Source of the DNA: Streptosporangiaceae bacterium
GTDB lineage: Bacteria; Actinomycetota; Actinomycetes; Streptosporangiales; Streptosporangiaceae
DNA: 64,000 bases
Direction of reading: 5' to 3'
Assembly (NCBI GenBank): GCA_019239975.1
Contig: JAFAZE010000121.1
Coordinates: forward strand, 1-64,000
Shown here: positions 38,074-48,608 of the stretch, in pieces
Numbering within the stretch: position 1 is the first letter of the stretch
Layout: the number at the start of each line of letters is the position of its first letter
Notes under the pieces: model-generated
Seen by the model: the letters and a program-made list of their open reading frames with translations, nothing else
What the model was told of the DNA's origin: nothing
Database searches by the model: none
Program-made: the position numbers and the translations under genes

Positions 38074-39282
38074 TCAGCGGGTGACGGCACGCTTGGCGCG
38101 GGCCACTGCCTCGCCGATGGCGCCGCCGAGGGCGTCCACGTCGGCCTGCGTGGAGGTGTGCCCGAGCGAGAACCTGAGCGACCCGCGGGCGCGGGAGTCG
38201 TCGGCGCCCATGGCGAGCAGCACGTGGCTGGGTTCCGCCACCCCGGCGGTGCACGCCGACCCCGTGGAACAGGCGATACCGCGGGCGTCGAGCAGCATCA
38301 GCAGCGCGTCGCCCTCGCAGCCGGGGAAGGAGAAGTGCGCGTTCCCCGGCAGCCGCCCCGGCCCGGGAGGCGCACCGTTGAGCACCGCGTCCGGCACGGC
38401 CGCGAGAACCTGCCGCACCAGCTCGTCACGCAGTTCCGCCAGCCGCTTGGCCTCGTACTCGCGCCGCGCCGCGGCGGCGGCGGCCGCGACGGCGAACGCC
38501 CTGATCGCCGGCGCGTCCAGGGTGCCGGACCGGATGTCGCGCTCCTGTCCCCCGCCGTGCAGCACGGGAACCGGCTCCATGCCGCGCGCCAGGATCAGCG
38601 CCCCGACACCGACCGGGCCGCCGAGCTTGTGCCCCGTGACGGTGAGCGCGTCGGCGCCGCTGTCCGCGAAATCGACCGGAAGCTGCGCGGCGGCCTGCAC
38701 CGCGTCGGAGTGGAAGGGTATCCCTGACTCGTGCGCGACCGCGGCCAGCTCGCTGACCGGCTGCACGGTGCCGACCTCGTTGTTCGCCCACATCACGCTC
38801 ACCACGGCGACGCCCTCCGGCGCCCGCTCGATGGCGGATCGCAGCACCTCGGGGCGTACCAGCCCGGTGCTGTCCACGCCGAGCCAGGCCGCCTCCGCGC
38901 CCTCCGCCTCCTCCAGCCAGCGAACCGAGTCGAGTACCGCGTGATGCTCCACCGACGTCGTCAGGATCCTGCGCCGCCGCGGGGCCGCCGCGCGGCGCGT
39001 CCAGTACAGCCCCTTGACCGCGAGGTTGTCCGCCTCGGTTCCGCCGCTGGTGAAAATTACCTCGCTGGGGCGGGCGCCGAACACCTCGGCGATCTGTTCC
39101 CGCGACTCCTCGACCACCCGGCGGGCGCGGCGGCCCGCGTTGTGCAGCGAGGACGGGTTCCCCAGACGGCCGAGTTCGCTGGCCATCGCCTCGATGGCCA
39201 CCGGCAGCATCGGTGTTGTCGCGGCATGGTCGAGGTAGACGATCTCGTCCCGGCCGCCGCCTCGGAGGTTCTGCGAACTCAT
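38074..39282 (-). CDS. Cysteine desulfurase (NifS/IscS type)
   Basis: 402 residues, class V aminotransferase fold with PLP. It releases sulfur from cysteine as a persulfide for MnmA and Fe-S assembly. [10 protein letters not shown] opens the fold, EHHAVLDS and HSDAVQA hold PLP contacts, Lys219 in [10 protein letters not shown] is the Schiff-base Lys, and the mobile-loop Cys is in [10 protein letters not shown]. The short loop with this context fits the NifS/IscS group rather than SufS. It is followed by mnmA after 40 bases and preceded by etfA after 59. Confidence 0.94.
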   Translation of the reverse strand: MSSQNLRGGGRDEIVYLDHAATTPMLPVAIEAMASELGRLGNPSSLHNAGRRARRVVEESREQIAEVFGARPSEVIFTSGGTEADNLAVKGLYWTRRAAAPRRRRILTTSVEHHAVLDSVRWLEEAEGAEAAWLGVDSTGLVRPEVLRSAIERAPEGVAVVSVMWANNEVGTVQPVSELAAVAHESGIPFHSDAVQAAAQLPVDFADSGADALTVTGHKLGGPVGVGALILARGMEPVPVLHGGGQERDIRSGTLDAPAIRAFAVAAAAAAARREYEAKRLAELRDELVRQVLAAVPDAVLNGAPPGPGRLPGNAHFSFPGCEGDALLMLLDARGIACSTGSACTAGVAEPSHVLLAMGADDSRARGSLRFSLGHTSTQADVDALGGAIGEAVARAKRAVTR

Positions 39283-39341
39283 GACGGCACTCAGCCTAGT
39301 CCCGGTTCACCGGGATCGGTCCGCACCCGTTCGGATACCCG

Positions 39342-40310
39342 TCAGATCTGCCTGCGCCTGGAGATCTCCTCCAGCAGCTGGGGGACGACCGTGAACAGGT
39401 CACCGACGACGCCGAAGTCGGCCACCTCGAAGATCGGCGCCTCCGGGTCCTTGTTGACCGCCACGATGGTCTTCGACGTCTGCATGCCCGCCCGGTGCTG
39501 GATCGCGCCGGAGATGCCGACCGCCATGTACAGCTGCGGGGACACCGTCTTGCCGGTCTGGCCGACCTGGAACTGGTGCGGGTACCAGCCGGCGTCGGTC
39601 ACCGCGCGGGACGCGCCGACGGCGGCGCCGAGCGCGTCGGCGAGCTTCTCGATGATCGCGAACCCCTCCGCGCTGCCGACACCGCGGCCCCCGGACACCA
39701 CCACCTGCGCCTCGGTCAGGTCCGGCCGCTCGCCGCGCTCGGCCTTGACGTGCTCGGTCACCCGGACCGCCCTCGCCGCGTCGCTGAGCGCCATCTCGAC
39801 GGGCGCCAGTTCCGCCGGGCCCGGCGCCGGCTCGGCCGCGACCGCGTTCGGCCGCACCGCGATGACCGGCGTCCCCCGCCGCACCCGGGAGTGCACCACG
39901 ACCGACCCGCCGAAGTTCGACTGCTCCGCCACCAGGGAGCCATCGTCGCCCGCCGTGACGTCCACCGCGTCGGTGAGCACGCCGGAGCCCGTCTTCACCG
40001 CCAGCCGCCCGGCGACCTCCTTGCCCTCGGCCGTCCCGGCCAGGAGCACGGCCGCGGGGGCGGTGTCCTGGACCAGCTTTGCGAGCAGCTCGGCCTTGGG
40101 CGCCGCCACGAACTCCTCGAACTCGGGGGCTCCGGCGGCGTACACGCGCACGGCGCCGAACTCGGCCAGCCGCTCCCGCCCCTCCTCGGCGCCCGGGCCG
40201 GCCCAGGCGACCACGGGCTCGCCGAACCGGCGCGCGAGCGTGAGCAGCTCGCAGGTGACCTTCTTGACTTCCCCGCCCGCGTGCTCGGCGAGGACCAGGA
40301 TCTCAGCCAT
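39342..40310 (-). CDS. etfA: Electron transfer flavoprotein alpha subunit
   Basis: 322 residues. It binds FAD and passes electrons from acyl-CoA dehydrogenases to the respiratory chain. The C-terminal FAD domain is complete: [35 protein letters not shown], and [14 protein letters not shown], then [12 protein letters not shown]. It forms a heterodimer with EtfB encoded 14 bases upstream. It probably serves the branched-chain and fatty acyl-CoA dehydrogenases that feed the carboxylase pathways in this window. Confidence 0.97.
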   Translation of the reverse strand: MAEILVLAEHAGGEVKKVTCELLTLARRFGEPVVAWAGPGAEEGRERLAEFGAVRVYAAGAPEFEEFVAAPKAELLAKLVQDTAPAAVLLAGTAEGKEVAGRLAVKTGSGVLTDAVDVTAGDDGSLVAEQSNFGGSVVVHSRVRRGTPVIAVRPNAVAAEPAPGPAELAPVEMALSDAARAVRVTEHVKAERGERPDLTEAQVVVSGGRGVGSAEGFAIIEKLADALGAAVGASRAVTDAGWYPHQFQVGQTGKTVSPQLYMAVGISGAIQHRAGMQTSKTIVAVNKDPEAPIFEVADFGVVGDLFTVVPQLLEEISRRRQI

Positions 40311-40324
40311 TGCGCACCGCTCCT

Positions 40325-41104
40325 TCAGATGAACTTCCGCTCGGTGAGGAACGCGGCGGCCTTCGTGCCGCCGTCCCCCTCATCCTTGACGATCACGCCG
40401 GCCTGCCGCGGCGGACGGGCCGCGAAGTCCACCACCTCGGTCGCCGAGGCGGCCAGCCCCACCTGGTCCGCGTCGATGCCGGCGTCGGCGAGCGACAGCG
40501 TCCGGACCGGCTTCTTCTTGGCGGCCATGATCCCCTTGAACGACGGGTAACGCGGCTCGTTGATCTTCTCCATCACGCTCACCACGGCGGGCAGGGACGC
40601 CTCCACCTCGTCGAAGCCCTCGTCGGACACCCTGCGCACGGTGATCCGGGTTCCGTCGATGTCCACCTTGCTGGCCAGCGTCAGCTGCGGGACGCCGAGC
40701 CGTTCGGCAAGCATCGCCGCGAGGACTCCCATCCGGGCATCGGTGGACTCCGAGCCGGTGATGACCAGGTCGAACCCTGTCTCCTCGAGCACCTGGGCGA
40801 TCGCGTAGGAGGTCGCCAGCGCGTCCGAGCCCGCCAGGCCGTCATCGACAACGTGAATCGCCTTGTCCGCGCCCATGGACAGCGCCTTCCGGATGGACTC
40901 GGCCGCCTTCGCGGGTCCCATCGACAGGATCGTCACCTCGCCCTCGTGGGCCTCCGCGATCCGCAGCCCTTCCTCGATGGCGTACTCGTCCAGCTCGTTG
41001 ATCAGCCCGTCCGGCGTTGCACGGTCCAGGGTGCCCTCACCGGGCCTCAGCCTGCGCTCGGTTGCCGTGTCCGGAACCTGCTTGACGCAGACGACGATGT
41101 TCAT
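40325..41104 (-). CDS. etfB: Electron transfer flavoprotein beta subunit
   Basis: 259 residues from ATG 41104 (a TTG two codons earlier is ignored). It binds AMP and contacts the dehydrogenase. Motifs are [30 protein letters not shown] and the family stretch [19 protein letters not shown]. The recognition-loop region ends [21 protein letters not shown]. It is first gene of the etfB-etfA-desulfurase-mnmA run. A 12-bp palindrome upstream at 41155 may be its operator. Confidence 0.97.
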   Translation of the reverse strand: MNIVVCVKQVPDTATERRLRPGEGTLDRATPDGLINELDEYAIEEGLRIAEAHEGEVTILSMGPAKAAESIRKALSMGADKAIHVVDDGLAGSDALATSYAIAQVLEETGFDLVITGSESTDARMGVLAAMLAERLGVPQLTLASKVDIDGTRITVRRVSDEGFDEVEASLPAVVSVMEKINEPRYPSFKGIMAAKKKPVRTLSLADAGIDADQVGLAASATEVVDFAARPPRQAGVIVKDEGDGGTKAAAFLTERKFI

Positions 41105-41154
41105 GGACAACGCCGACCTCCTTGTTCGTTCTCTTAGTTAGGCAGGCTATATGT

Positions 41155-41166
41155 TACTAGCTAGTA
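41155..41166. promoter_or_regulatory. Palindrome tactagctagta upstream of etfB
   Basis: Perfect 12-bp palindrome, 50 bases before the etfB start, extendable to gttactagctagtagc with one mismatch, in the AT-richest stretch of the 151-base divergent gap to the UDP-sugar dehydrogenase gene. It has the size of a TetR- or MarR-type operator half-site pair. The binding protein is unknown. Confidence 0.5.
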
Positions 41167-41255
41167 GCATGGCCCGCCGACATGGTCACCTCTTCTTCAT
41201 CGCCGCTTCCGCTGGGCGACAGCGCGGCGCCGCACCCGCGCCGTAGGCATGAAGC

Positions 41256-42593
41256 GTGCCCATGGCCAGGAACCGCAGCTTCCCCCGGATCACGGTGATA
41301 GGGACCGGATACCTCGGCCTTACCCACGCCGTCTGCATGGCCGGCCTGGGCCACGACGTCCTCGCCCTGGACGTGGACGCGGAGAAGGTCGCGAAGGCCG
41401 CCGCGGGTCAGGCGCCGTTCTTCGAGCCGGGCCTGGAACCGCTGCTGCGCAAGAACCTCGAAGCCGGCAGGCTGCGTTTCACCACATCCTTCGCGGAGGC
41501 CGGCGCGCTCGGTGACGTGCATTTCCTGTGTGTGGGCACCCCGCAGGCGCCGGGTGGGCGGGCCGACCTGAGCTACCTGCACGCCGCGGTCGGCGCGCTC
41601 GCTCCGCACCTCGCCGGGGAATGCCTCCTCGTCGGCAAGTCCACCGTGCCCGTCGGCACCGCGCGGGCGCTGCTGGCCCGGGCACGCGCGGCGGCGCCGG
41701 CCGGCCGCGCGGTGGACGTGGCCTGGAACCCGGAGTTCCTGCGCGAGGGGCACGCGGTCGCCGACAGCCTCACCCCCGACCGGATCGTCTTCGGTGTCAC
41801 CCGCGACGCGGCCGCCGTCCTGCTGCGGCAGGTGTACGCCACGCCGCTGGCGGCCGGGATCCCCGGCCTGGTGATGGACCTGGAGACGGCGGAGCTGGTC
41901 AAGGTGGCGGCCAACGCCTTCCTGGCGACCAAGATCTCGTTCATCAACGTCATGGCGGAGATGTGCGAGGCCTCCGGGGCCGACGTGATCGCCCTCGCCG
42001 AGGCCCTCGGCCACGACGAGCGGATCGGCCGCCGGTTCCTGTCCCCCGGCCTCGGCTTCGGCGGCGGCTGCCTGCCCAAGGACATCCGCGCGTTCCGCGC
42101 GACCGCGGCGAGCATGGGAGTCGGTGCGCTCGCCGACCTGCTAGGCACCGTCGACGCGATCAACCTCGGCCGCCGGGACCGGGTGATCGCCGTCGCCCGG
42201 CATGCCGCCGGCGGCGACCTCGCGGGTAAACGGGTGGCGGTCCTCGGCGTCGCGTTCAAGCCCAACAGCGACGACGTCCGGGATTCCCCCAGCCTCGACA
42301 TCTGCGCCCGGCTGACGCACGCCGGCGCGGAGGTGTCCGTGCACGACCCCGTGGCCATGCCCAGCGCGGCCCGGATGCATCCCCGCCTGCGGTACGCGGA
42401 CACCGTTTTCGAGGCGGCCGAGGGCGCGGACCTGGTGCTGCACCTCACCGAATGGTCTGACTACCGCGCCATCGACCCCGTGGCGCTCGCGCGCGTCGTC
42501 AGCAGGCGGGTCCTGATCGACGCGAGGTGCGCGCTGGACGCGGCGCTCTGGCGCGGCGCGGGCTGGTCGGTGCGCGTGCTCGGGCGGCCGTAA
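41256..42593 (+). CDS. UDP-glucose/GDP-mannose 6-dehydrogenase family protein
   Basis: 445 residues. Two-fold oxidation of a UDP-sugar to a uronic acid with NAD. The N-terminal Rossmann loop [41 protein letters not shown] and the catalytic Cys in [10 protein letters not shown] are intact. The C-terminal domain has [21 protein letters not shown]-glucose is the likeliest substrate for wall or capsule glycans; ManNAc forms exist. GTG 41256 and ATG 41262 are both usable. It stands alone, convergent with folD, whose frame has no stop at its normal end and runs antisense through the last 450 bases of this gene. Confidence 0.92.
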   Translation: MPMARNRSFPRITVIGTGYLGLTHAVCMAGLGHDVLALDVDAEKVAKAAAGQAPFFEPGLEPLLRKNLEAGRLRFTTSFAEAGALGDVHFLCVGTPQAPGGRADLSYLHAAVGALAPHLAGECLLVGKSTVPVGTARALLARARAAAPAGRAVDVAWNPEFLREGHAVADSLTPDRIVFGVTRDAAAVLLRQVYATPLAAGIPGLVMDLETAELVKVAANAFLATKISFINVMAEMCEASGADVIALAEALGHDERIGRRFLSPGLGFGGGCLPKDIRAFRATAASMGVGALADLLGTVDAINLGRRDRVIAVARHAAGGDLAGKRVAVLGVAFKPNSDDVRDSPSLDICARLTHAGAEVSVHDPVAMPSAARMHPRLRYADTVFEAAEGADLVLHLTEWSDYRAIDPVALARVVSRRVLIDARCALDAALWRGAGWSVRVLGRP

Positions 42594-43436
42594 CACCCCC
42601 TCGGCCGCCTCGACCACGTTCGCGAGCAGCATCGCGCGTGTCATCGGGCCGACCCCGCCCGGCATGGGGGCGAGCCACCCCGCGACCTCCGCGGCAGCGG
42701 GCGAGACGTCGCCGGCCAGACCCGCATCGGTCCTGGTGATGCCCACGTCGAGCACCGCCGCCCCCGGGCGGACCATGTCCGCGGTCAGCAGGCCGGGCAC
42801 GCCCGCCGCCACCACGACGATGTCGGATCGCCTGGTGTGCGCGCCGAGGTCTTTGGTGCCTGTGTGGCAAAGTGTGACGGTGGCGTTCTCGGTGCGCCGG
42901 GTGAGCAGCAGGCCGAGCGTCCTGCCCACCGTGATGCCGCGGCCGATCACCGTGACGTCGGCGCCGGCGATCTCGACGCCGAAGCGGCGCAGCAGCGCGA
43001 CGATCCCCCGGGGCGTGCACGGCAGGGGCCCCGGCTCGCCGAGCACCAGCCGGCCCAGGTTGACAGGGTGCAGGCCGTCGGCGTCCTTGGCCGGGTCCAT
43101 CCGGTGCAGCACCCGCCGCGCGTCCAGCCCGGCCGGGAGCGGCAGCTGGACGATGTAGCCGGTGCACGCGGGGTCGGCGTTGAGCTCGTCGACAACGGCC
43201 TCGACCTCACCCTGTGTCGCGTCCGCCGGCAGCTCCCTGCGGATGCTGGCGATCCCGACCTGGGCGCAGTCGCGGTGCTTGCCGTTCACGTACGCCCGGC
43301 TGCCCGGGTCGTCGCCGACGAGCACCGTGCCCAGGCCGGGCACGATGCCGCGTTCGGCGAGGGCGGCGACCCGCCCGGTGAGCTCCGCCCGGATCTCGGC
43401 CGCCGCGGCCTTCCCGTCGAGGATTCGCGCGGTCAT
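42141..43436 (-). CDS. folD: Methylenetetrahydrofolate dehydrogenase/cyclohydrolase with long antisense extension
   Basis: Residues 1-281 are a complete bifunctional Fol[11 protein letters not shown] (Tyr and Lys of the cyclohydrolase site), [47 protein letters not shown] and [21 protein letters not shown]. Normal proteins stop here. In this frame no stop follows, and about 150 more residues of Arg/His/Val-rich sequence are read antisense to the UDP-sugar dehydrogenase gene. Either the extension is made, or a base change or error removed the stop. It follows purH after 12 bases, supplying 10-formyl-THF to that enzyme and PurN. Confidence 0.9.
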   Translation of the reverse strand: MTARILDGKAAAAEIRAELTGRVAALAERGIVPGLGTVLVGDDPGSRAYVNGKHRDCAQVGIASIRRELPADATQGEVEAVVDELNADPACTGYIVQLPLPAGLDARRVLHRMDPAKDADGLHPVNLGRLVLGEPGPLPCTPRGIVALLRRFGVEIAGADVTVIGRGITVGRTLGLLLTRRTENATVTLCHTGTKDLGAHTRRSDIVVVAAGVPGLLTADMVRPGAAVLDVGITRTDAGLAGDVSPAAAEVAGWLAPMPGGVGPMTRAMLLANVVEAAEGVLRPPEHAHRPARAAPERRVQRAPRVDQDPPADDARERHGVDGAVVRPFGEVQHQVRALGRLENGVRVPQAGMHPGRAGHGHGVVHGHLRAGVRQPGADVEAGGIPDVVAVGLERDAEDRHPFTREVAAGGMPGDGDHPVPAAEVDRVDGA

Positions 43437-43448
43437 GTGCCAGCGGTC

Positions 43449-45032
43449 CTAGTGGTAGAAATGGCGAACTCCGGTGAAGTAGAGGGTGATGCCCGCGGCC
43501 CGCGCGGCGGCGATGACGGTGTCGTCGCGCATCGAGCCGCCGGGCTCGGCGACCGCGCGCACCCCGGCCCCGGCGAGGATCTCCAGGCCGTCGGGGAACG
43601 GGAAGTAGGCGTCGCTGGCCGCCACGGAACCGGCGGCGCGGTCCCCCGCCCGGGAAACCGCGAGCCGCGCGGAATCGACCCGGTTGACCTGACCCATGCC
43701 GATGCCCACCGACGCGCCGCCGCTGGCCAGCAGGATCGCGTTGGACTTCACCGAACGGCACGCGCGCCACGCGAACGCGAGGTCGCCGAGCGTCGCGGCG
43801 TCGGCCGCGGCGCCCGCCTTGAGCACCCAGTTCGCCGGATCGTCTCCGGGGGCGTCCACGAGGTCGGCCGACTGCATCAGCATGCCGCCGCTCACCGGCC
43901 GCCACTCGGCGGCGAGCCCGGCGGGCGGAGCGCAGCGGAGCAGGCGGATGTTCTTCTTCGCGGTGAGGATGTCCAGCGCCTCCGCGGCGAAGTCCGGCGC
44001 GATCACGACCTCGGTGAACACGTCCGCGACCTGCCTGGCCATGGCCGCCGTGAGCACGCCGTTCGCGGCGATCACGCCGCCGAAGGCCGACACCGGATCG
44101 CATGCGTGCGCCTTCGCGTGCGCGTCGGCGAGGTCGGTCCCGATGGCGATGCCGCACGGGTTGGAGTGCTTGATGATGGCGACGCACGGCTGCGCGAAGT
44201 CATGCGCCGCGCGGCGCGCCGCGTCGGCGTCGACGTAGTTGTTGTACGACATCGCCTTACCATGCAGCAGGTGAGCATCGGCGATGCCGCTGGCCACCTC
44301 TCGTTCGGTATCTCCGAATTGAGCCCTTGCATACAGCGCGGCCCTTTGATGCGGGTTCTCGCCGTAGCGCAGGACGTCGCGGCGGCTCCACAGCGCGCCC
44401 GCGACATCGGGCCAGCCGGTCTCGCGCGCGGTCTCATCCGGGGCGTATGCGGAGGCGAACCACGACGCGACCGCGATGTCGTAGCCGGCCGTGTGCGCGT
44501 ACGCGCTGGCCGCGAGGCGGCGCCGCTGGTCCAGCGTGAAGCCTCCGGCCGCCACCGCCGCCAGCACGTCGGAATACCGCGACGGGTCGACGACCACGGC
44601 CACGGAGGCGTGGTTCTTCGCGGCGGCGCGGACCATGGCGGGGCCGCCGATGTCGATCTGCTCGACGCACTCGGCCGGCAGGGCGCCCGAGGCGGCCGTC
44701 GCCTCGAAGGGGTACAGGTTGGACACGAGAAGCTGGAACGCCTCGATGCCGAGGTCCGCGAGCTGCGCCTCGTGTTCCGGCCGCGTCATGTCCGCGAGCA
44801 GGCCCGCGTGCACCCGCGGGTGCAGGGTCTTGACCCGGCCGTCGAGGCACTCGGGGAAGCCGGTGAGATCCTCCACCCTGGTCACCGGCACGCCGGCCGC
44901 CTCGATGACGGCGGCGGTCGAGCCGGTGGAGACGATGTCGGTGCCGGCGTCGTGCAGCCCGCGGACCAGATCCGCGAGGCCGGCCTTGTCGTAGACGCTG
45001 ATCAGCGCCCGCGTGATCGGGATCCTGGTCAA
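43449..45032 (-). CDS. purH: Bifunctional AICAR transformylase/IMP cyclohydrolase
   Basis: 527 residues, the last two steps of purine synthesis. The N-terminal cyclohydrolase domain shows [24 protein letters not shown] and [16 protein letters not shown]. The transformylase domain shows [13 protein letters not shown], the catalytic KHSNPCG and DPVSAFGGV. The C-terminal end has [10 protein letters not shown] and [14 protein letters not shown]. It overlaps purN by 4 bases and precedes folD, a tight folate/purine operon. Confidence 0.97.
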   Translation of the reverse strand: MTRIPITRALISVYDKAGLADLVRGLHDAGTDIVSTGSTAAVIEAAGVPVTRVEDLTGFPECLDGRVKTLHPRVHAGLLADMTRPEHEAQLADLGIEAFQLLVSNLYPFEATAASGALPAECVEQIDIGGPAMVRAAAKNHASVAVVVDPSRYSDVLAAVAAGGFTLDQRRRLAASAYAHTAGYDIAVASWFASAYAPDETARETGWPDVAGALWSRRDVLRYGENPHQRAALYARAQFGDTEREVASGIADAHLLHGKAMSYNNYVDADAARRAAHDFAQPCVAIIKHSNPCGIAIGTDLADAHAKAHACDPVSAFGGVIAANGVLTAAMARQVADVFTEVVIAPDFAAEALDILTAKKNIRLLRCAPPAGLAAEWRPVSGGMLMQSADLVDAPGDDPANWVLKAGAAADAATLGDLAFAWRACRSVKSNAILLASGGASVGIGMGQVNRVDSARLAVSRAGDRAAGSVAASDAYFPFPDGLEILAGAGVRAVAEPGGSMRDDTVIAAARAAGITLYFTGVRHFYH

Positions 45033-45649
45033 CTGCCGATCCTCACCTTCCTGCCCTCGAGGGACCAGCCCTCGCGGACCATCCTGCCCACCGTCTCCAC
45101 CAGCAGCGCGCGTTCGGCAACCTTGATGCGCTCGTGCAGCGTGGCCTCGTCGTCATCGTCGTGCACCCGGACACAGGCCTGCGCGACGACCGGCCCCGCG
45201 TCCACGCCCTCATCGACGATGAGCACGGTGCAGCCGGTCACCTTCACCCCATAGGCAAGGGCGTCCCGCACGCCATGCATGCCAGGGAACGACGGTAGCA
45301 GCGCCGGGTGCGTGTTCACGCAGCGGCCGGCGAAGCGGCCGAGGAAGGCCTTGCCGAGCAGCTTCATGAACCCGGCGCAGACGATCAGGCCGGGCTCGCG
45401 GGCGGCGCAGGCCCCGGTGAGCGCCCGGTCCCAGTCGTCGCGGTGCGCGTGGTCGCCGACGCGGAGCACGAACGCCGGGATGCCCGCCTGCTCAGCCCTT
45501 CGCAGCGCCGCGATGTTCCCGCGGTCGGCGCCGACCGCGACGATCTGTGCGCCGTAGCCGGGGTCCTCGCACGCCCCGATCAGCGCCTGCAGGTTCGTCC
45601 CCTCCCCGGAGACGAGCACCACCAGCCGCCGCGCGCTTAGCTTGCGCAT
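45029..45649 (-). CDS. purN: Phosphoribosylglycinamide formyltransferase
   Basis: 206 residues. It transfers formyl from 10-formyl-THF to GAR. The N-terminal [15 protein letters not shown] loop, [12 protein letters not shown], and the catalytic [12 protein letters not shown] (Asn and His) with the Asp in [11 protein letters not shown] are all present. The catalytic region [17 protein letters not shown] is family typical. It is first gene of purN-purH-folD, reading away from a divergent small membrane protein gene. Confidence 0.96.
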   Translation of the reverse strand: MRKLSARRLVVLVSGEGTNLQALIGACEDPGYGAQIVAVGADRGNIAALRRAEQAGIPAFVLRVGDHAHRDDWDRALTGACAAREPGLIVCAGFMKLLGKAFLGRFAGRCVNTHPALLPSFPGMHGVRDALAYGVKVTGCTVLIVDEGVDAGPVVAQACVRVHDDDDEATLHERIKVAERALLVETVGRMVREGWSLEGRKVRIGS

Positions 45650-45728
45650 GCCGCCACCCTAGAGGACGCCGCGATCACGCGGCCCCCGGGGCCCACGGCC
45701 CCCCGGCCCGCAGGGCAGAATAGGAGCG

Positions 45729-46226
45729 ATGCCCGGAACAGATCAGCGTGAGCCCGCGCCCCCTCGCCAATCCCCGCCGCCGCGGCGGCCGGGGATGCGC
45801 CCCGGGCTGCCGCCGCCGGACCCGGCGCTGCAGCAGCGCGCCTGGGCGGCGCTCGTGCTGGGCGCCCTGAGCATGCTCGGCCTGTCCCTGTCCCTGGGCG
45901 GAGACCCGCGGCGCACGGTCTACGTGGTCGCCCTCACGCTGCTGGTCGGGGCGACGGCCGGATGGCTCGGGATCACGTCGGGGTCGAAGGCGCGGCGCGG
46001 CGGCACCGCGCGCCCGCGCGGCGCGGTCGGCGGTATCGTGCTCGGCTTCATCGGTGTGGGGCTCAGCGCGCTGGCCCTGGCCGCCTTCGCCGTGTTCTGG
46101 CCGCAGCTTACCCAGCTGTCGACCTGCATGGCCGGCGCCAACACGCTGTCGGCGCAGCAGGCCTGCCAGAACCAGTTCAGCAGCTCCGTCGGCAACGAGT
46201 TCAGCCTGCTGCGGGGCAGCGGCTGA
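45729..46226 (+). CDS. Small multi-span membrane protein
   Basis: 165 residues. A Pro-rich cytosolic N-terminus (about 35 residues) is followed by three predicted spans (about 38-55, 64-82 and 98-122) and an external tail containing a Cys pair (STCMAGANTLSAQQAC). It resembles the short DUF4190-like proteins of actinomycetes but no firm family is claimed. It is divergent from purN and ends 3 bases before the convergent DUF6350 gene. Confidence 0.65.
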   Translation: MPGTDQREPAPPRQSPPPRRPGMRPGLPPPDPALQQRAWAALVLGALSMLGLSLSLGGDPRRTVYVVALTLLVGATAGWLGITSGSKARRGGTARPRGAVGGIVLGFIGVGLSALALAAFAVFWPQLTQLSTCMAGANTLSAQQACQNQFSSSVGNEFSLLRGSG

Positions 46227-46229
46227 CCG

Positions 46230-47636
46230 CTAGAGGTCTTCGTCGCCGGCCCAGGGGTCCAGGTAGATGCGGTGGCCGCCGGCGTCGTCGGTCTCGTCGA
46301 CAACCCCCGGTCGCTGTGCCGCGGGCGGCACCGGTGCCTCCACCCGCAGCGGTTCGGTGTAGCCGTCCTCGTCGGCAGGGCCCGCGTCCCGCCCGGGATG
46401 ACGGCGCAGCAGCAGCCAGTTGGCCAGCCCGGCCGTCACCGCGGCGCTCACGCCCACCTCGAGCACCGCGACGAGGCCCACCTGCACGCCGGACGGCCCC
46501 ACGGAGACGAGCCGCCCGGCGCCGAGCGGGCCGCCCGACGCTGCCGCGGCCGCGCCGGTCATGATTCCCGCGGCGCCGCCGGCCACGAAGCCCCACAGCG
46601 GCGCCGCCTCGAGCATCGGGGTCGGCGCCGCCCGCACCGTCACCAGGCCCGCCAGCACGCCCGCGAGGTAGGGCGCGGCCAGCACCGCGAACGCGATCCA
46701 CACCGGGACGCCCGACCGCGGTCCCGCGGGCAGCGCGGCCAGCATCGGGAACGCCGGCACCGCGCCGAGCGCGGAGCCCGTCGGCGCCACCGCCGTGCCC
46801 GAGCCGAAGGCGAAACCCGGGCCGAGCGCGTACGCGACGGCCCAGATGATCGCGTTCGGCATGTAGCCGAGACCGGCGAGCAGCAGCAGCACCGCGCCGC
46901 CCGGCCCCGGCGAGAGCGCGTCGGTCGCGGCCCGGTACGCCGCGAGGTGCACGGCGAGGGATCCCCCGGCCAGCACGGCGCCGGCCGCGGTCAGTGTGGC
47001 CAGTGCGGCGATCACGCCCATGATTACCGAACGAGGCCGCGCTCCGACGAATCCGGCAAGCTCGCGCCACGGCGCCAGGCCACGCGCCGCGCCGAGCCCG
47101 CTGGCGCACAGCGCGAGCATGAACCCCGCCACGACGGCCTGCGGCAGTGACGGCGACGCCACCGGTGTCCGGCTGGCCAGGGCCACCGCGCCGGTCAGCA
47201 GGGCGTAGGGGAACGCGACGGCGAGCGCCGCGTAACCCACGTGCTTCAGGCGCGTCACCTGGGCCGCCTGCACCACCCAGCGTCCCGCCCGGACGAGCAG
47301 CGCGCCGGGCAGCAGGACGAGGCCCAGCGGCAGCATCCCGACCGGCCCGACGCCGCGCACGGTGATCCCCACATGGTGCCCGACCAGCCACAGCACGCCG
47401 GCGGCGCGCAGCACGCCGGGCAGGCCGCTGCCCAGGCCCATGTGCGGCGCGGTGATCCAGCCGATCGCGGTAAGCGTGGTGAGCACGGCGAGGCCGCCGG
47501 CCGCCACCGCGCACGCGGCGATTCCGCCGGCGAGCGCGAGCGGCCGGGACGGCGCCTCCGGCCGCGGGCTTCCCCCGGCACCCCGGCGGGGGACGCGCGG
47601 CGCGGAACCCGGCGGCGCCTCAGCGGAAACACTCAC
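46230..47636 (-). CDS. DUF6350 family polytopic membrane protein
   Basis: 468 residues from GTG 47636; the upstream open frame is the shadow of sucD. Ten or more membrane spans, with the family stretch PNAIIWAVAYALGPGFAFGSGTAVAP and a Pro-rich acidic C-terminus ending DPWAGDEDL. The same gene lies between sucD and purN in Streptomyces, where it has no assigned function; a cell-division or envelope link has been suggested for the family. It starts 83 bases after sucD. Confidence 0.82.
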   Translation of the reverse strand: MSVSAEAPPGSAPRVPRRGAGGSPRPEAPSRPLALAGGIAACAVAAGGLAVLTTLTAIGWITAPHMGLGSGLPGVLRAAGVLWLVGHHVGITVRGVGPVGMLPLGLVLLPGALLVRAGRWVVQAAQVTRLKHVGYAALAVAFPYALLTGAVALASRTPVASPSLPQAVVAGFMLALCASGLGAARGLAPWRELAGFVGARPRSVIMGVIAALATLTAAGAVLAGGSLAVHLAAYRAATDALSPGPGGAVLLLLAGLGYMPNAIIWAVAYALGPGFAFGSGTAVAPTGSALGAVPAFPMLAALPAGPRSGVPVWIAFAVLAAPYLAGVLAGLVTVRAAPTPMLEAAPLWGFVAGGAAGIMTGAAAAASGGPLGAGRLVSVGPSGVQVGLVAVLEVGVSAAVTAGLANWLLLRRHPGRDAGPADEDGYTEPLRVEAPVPPAAQRPGVVDETDDAGGHRIYLDPWAGDEDL

Positions 47637-47674
47637 AACGCCATCGTGGCAGCCTCCGGCGTAAACCCCCCGAA

Positions 47675-47691
47675 GGCACGCCGGCCGTGCC
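47675..47691 (-). terminator. Hairpin between sucD and DUF6350 genes
   Basis: ggcacg / cgtgcc with a 5-base ccggc loop, 29 bases past the sucD stop on the minus strand. The stem is short and no T-tract follows, so termination may be partial. Confidence 0.4.
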
Positions 47692-47719
47692 GGCCCGGGG
47701 ACGGCCCCCGGACCCCCCG

Positions 47720-48607
47720 TTACAGGGTGCGCATGACGTCGCGGATGAGGGCGGCGGTTTCGCTGGGGGTGCGGCCCACGCGGACACCGGCCTTCTCCAG
47801 CGCTTCCTTCTTGGCCTGGGCGGTGCCGGACGAGCCGGAGATGATCGCGCCCGCGTGACCCATCGTCTTGCCCTCCGGCGCGGTGAAGCCGGCCACGTAG
47901 CCGACGACCGGCTTGGTCACGTGCTGCTCGATGAACGCGGCGGCGCGCTCCTCGGCGTCCCCGCCGATCTCCCCGATCATCACGATCGCGGCGGTCTGGA
48001 GGTCCTCCTGGAAGGCCCGCAGGCAGTCGATGTGCGTGGTACCGATCACCGGGTCGCCGCCGATGCCCACCGCGGTGGAAAAGCCGATGTCGCGCAGTTC
48101 GTACATCATCTGGTAGGTCAGCGTGCCGGACTTGGACACCAGGCCGATCCGGCCCTCGCTGGTGATGTCGGCCGGGATGATGCCCGCGTTGGACTTGCCC
48201 GGGGACGCGACGCCCGGGCAGTTCGGGCCGATGATCCTGGTGCGGTTGCCCGCCGCGCTGGCGCGGGCCCAGAACTCCGCGGTGTCGTGTACCGGGATGC
48301 CCTCGGTGATGACGATGCACAGCGGGATCCCGGCCTCGATGGCCTCGACGACGGCGTCCTTGGTGGCGGCCGCGGGCACGAAGACGACGGACACGTCCGC
48401 CCCGGTCGCGGCCATCGTGTCGGCCACGGTGCCGAACACCGGAACCGCCTCGCCGTTCAGCTCAACGGTCTGGCCCGCTTTCCTCGGGTTGACCCCGCCG
48501 ACGACCCTGGTGCCCGCGGCGAGCATCCGCGCCCCGTGCTTGCGGCCCTCCGAGCCGGTGATGCCCTGGATCATGACCCGGCTCTGGCCGGTCAGGAAGA
48601 TCGCCAC
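47720..48607 (-). CDS. sucD: Succinyl-CoA synthetase alpha subunit
   Basis: 295 residues. The alpha subunit binds CoA and carries the phospho-His. Motifs are [16 protein letters not shown] at the CoA site, [11 protein letters not shown], and the catalytic His in [13 protein letters not shown]. It lies one base behind sucC. It works in the TCA cycle, interconverting succinyl-CoA and succinate with ATP or GTP formation. Confidence 0.97.
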   Translation of the reverse strand: MAIFLTGQSRVMIQGITGSEGRKHGARMLAAGTRVVGGVNPRKAGQTVELNGEAVPVFGTVADTMAATGADVSVVFVPAAATKDAVVEAIEAGIPLCIVITEGIPVHDTAEFWARASAAGNRTRIIGPNCPGVASPGKSNAGIIPADITSEGRIGLVSKSGTLTYQMMYELRDIGFSTAVGIGGDPVIGTTHIDCLRAFQEDLQTAAIVMIGEIGGDAEERAAAFIEQHVTKPVVGYVAGFTAPEGKTMGHAGAIISGSSGTAQAKKEALEKAGVRVGRTPSETAALIRDVMRTL

Positions 48608-48608
48608 C

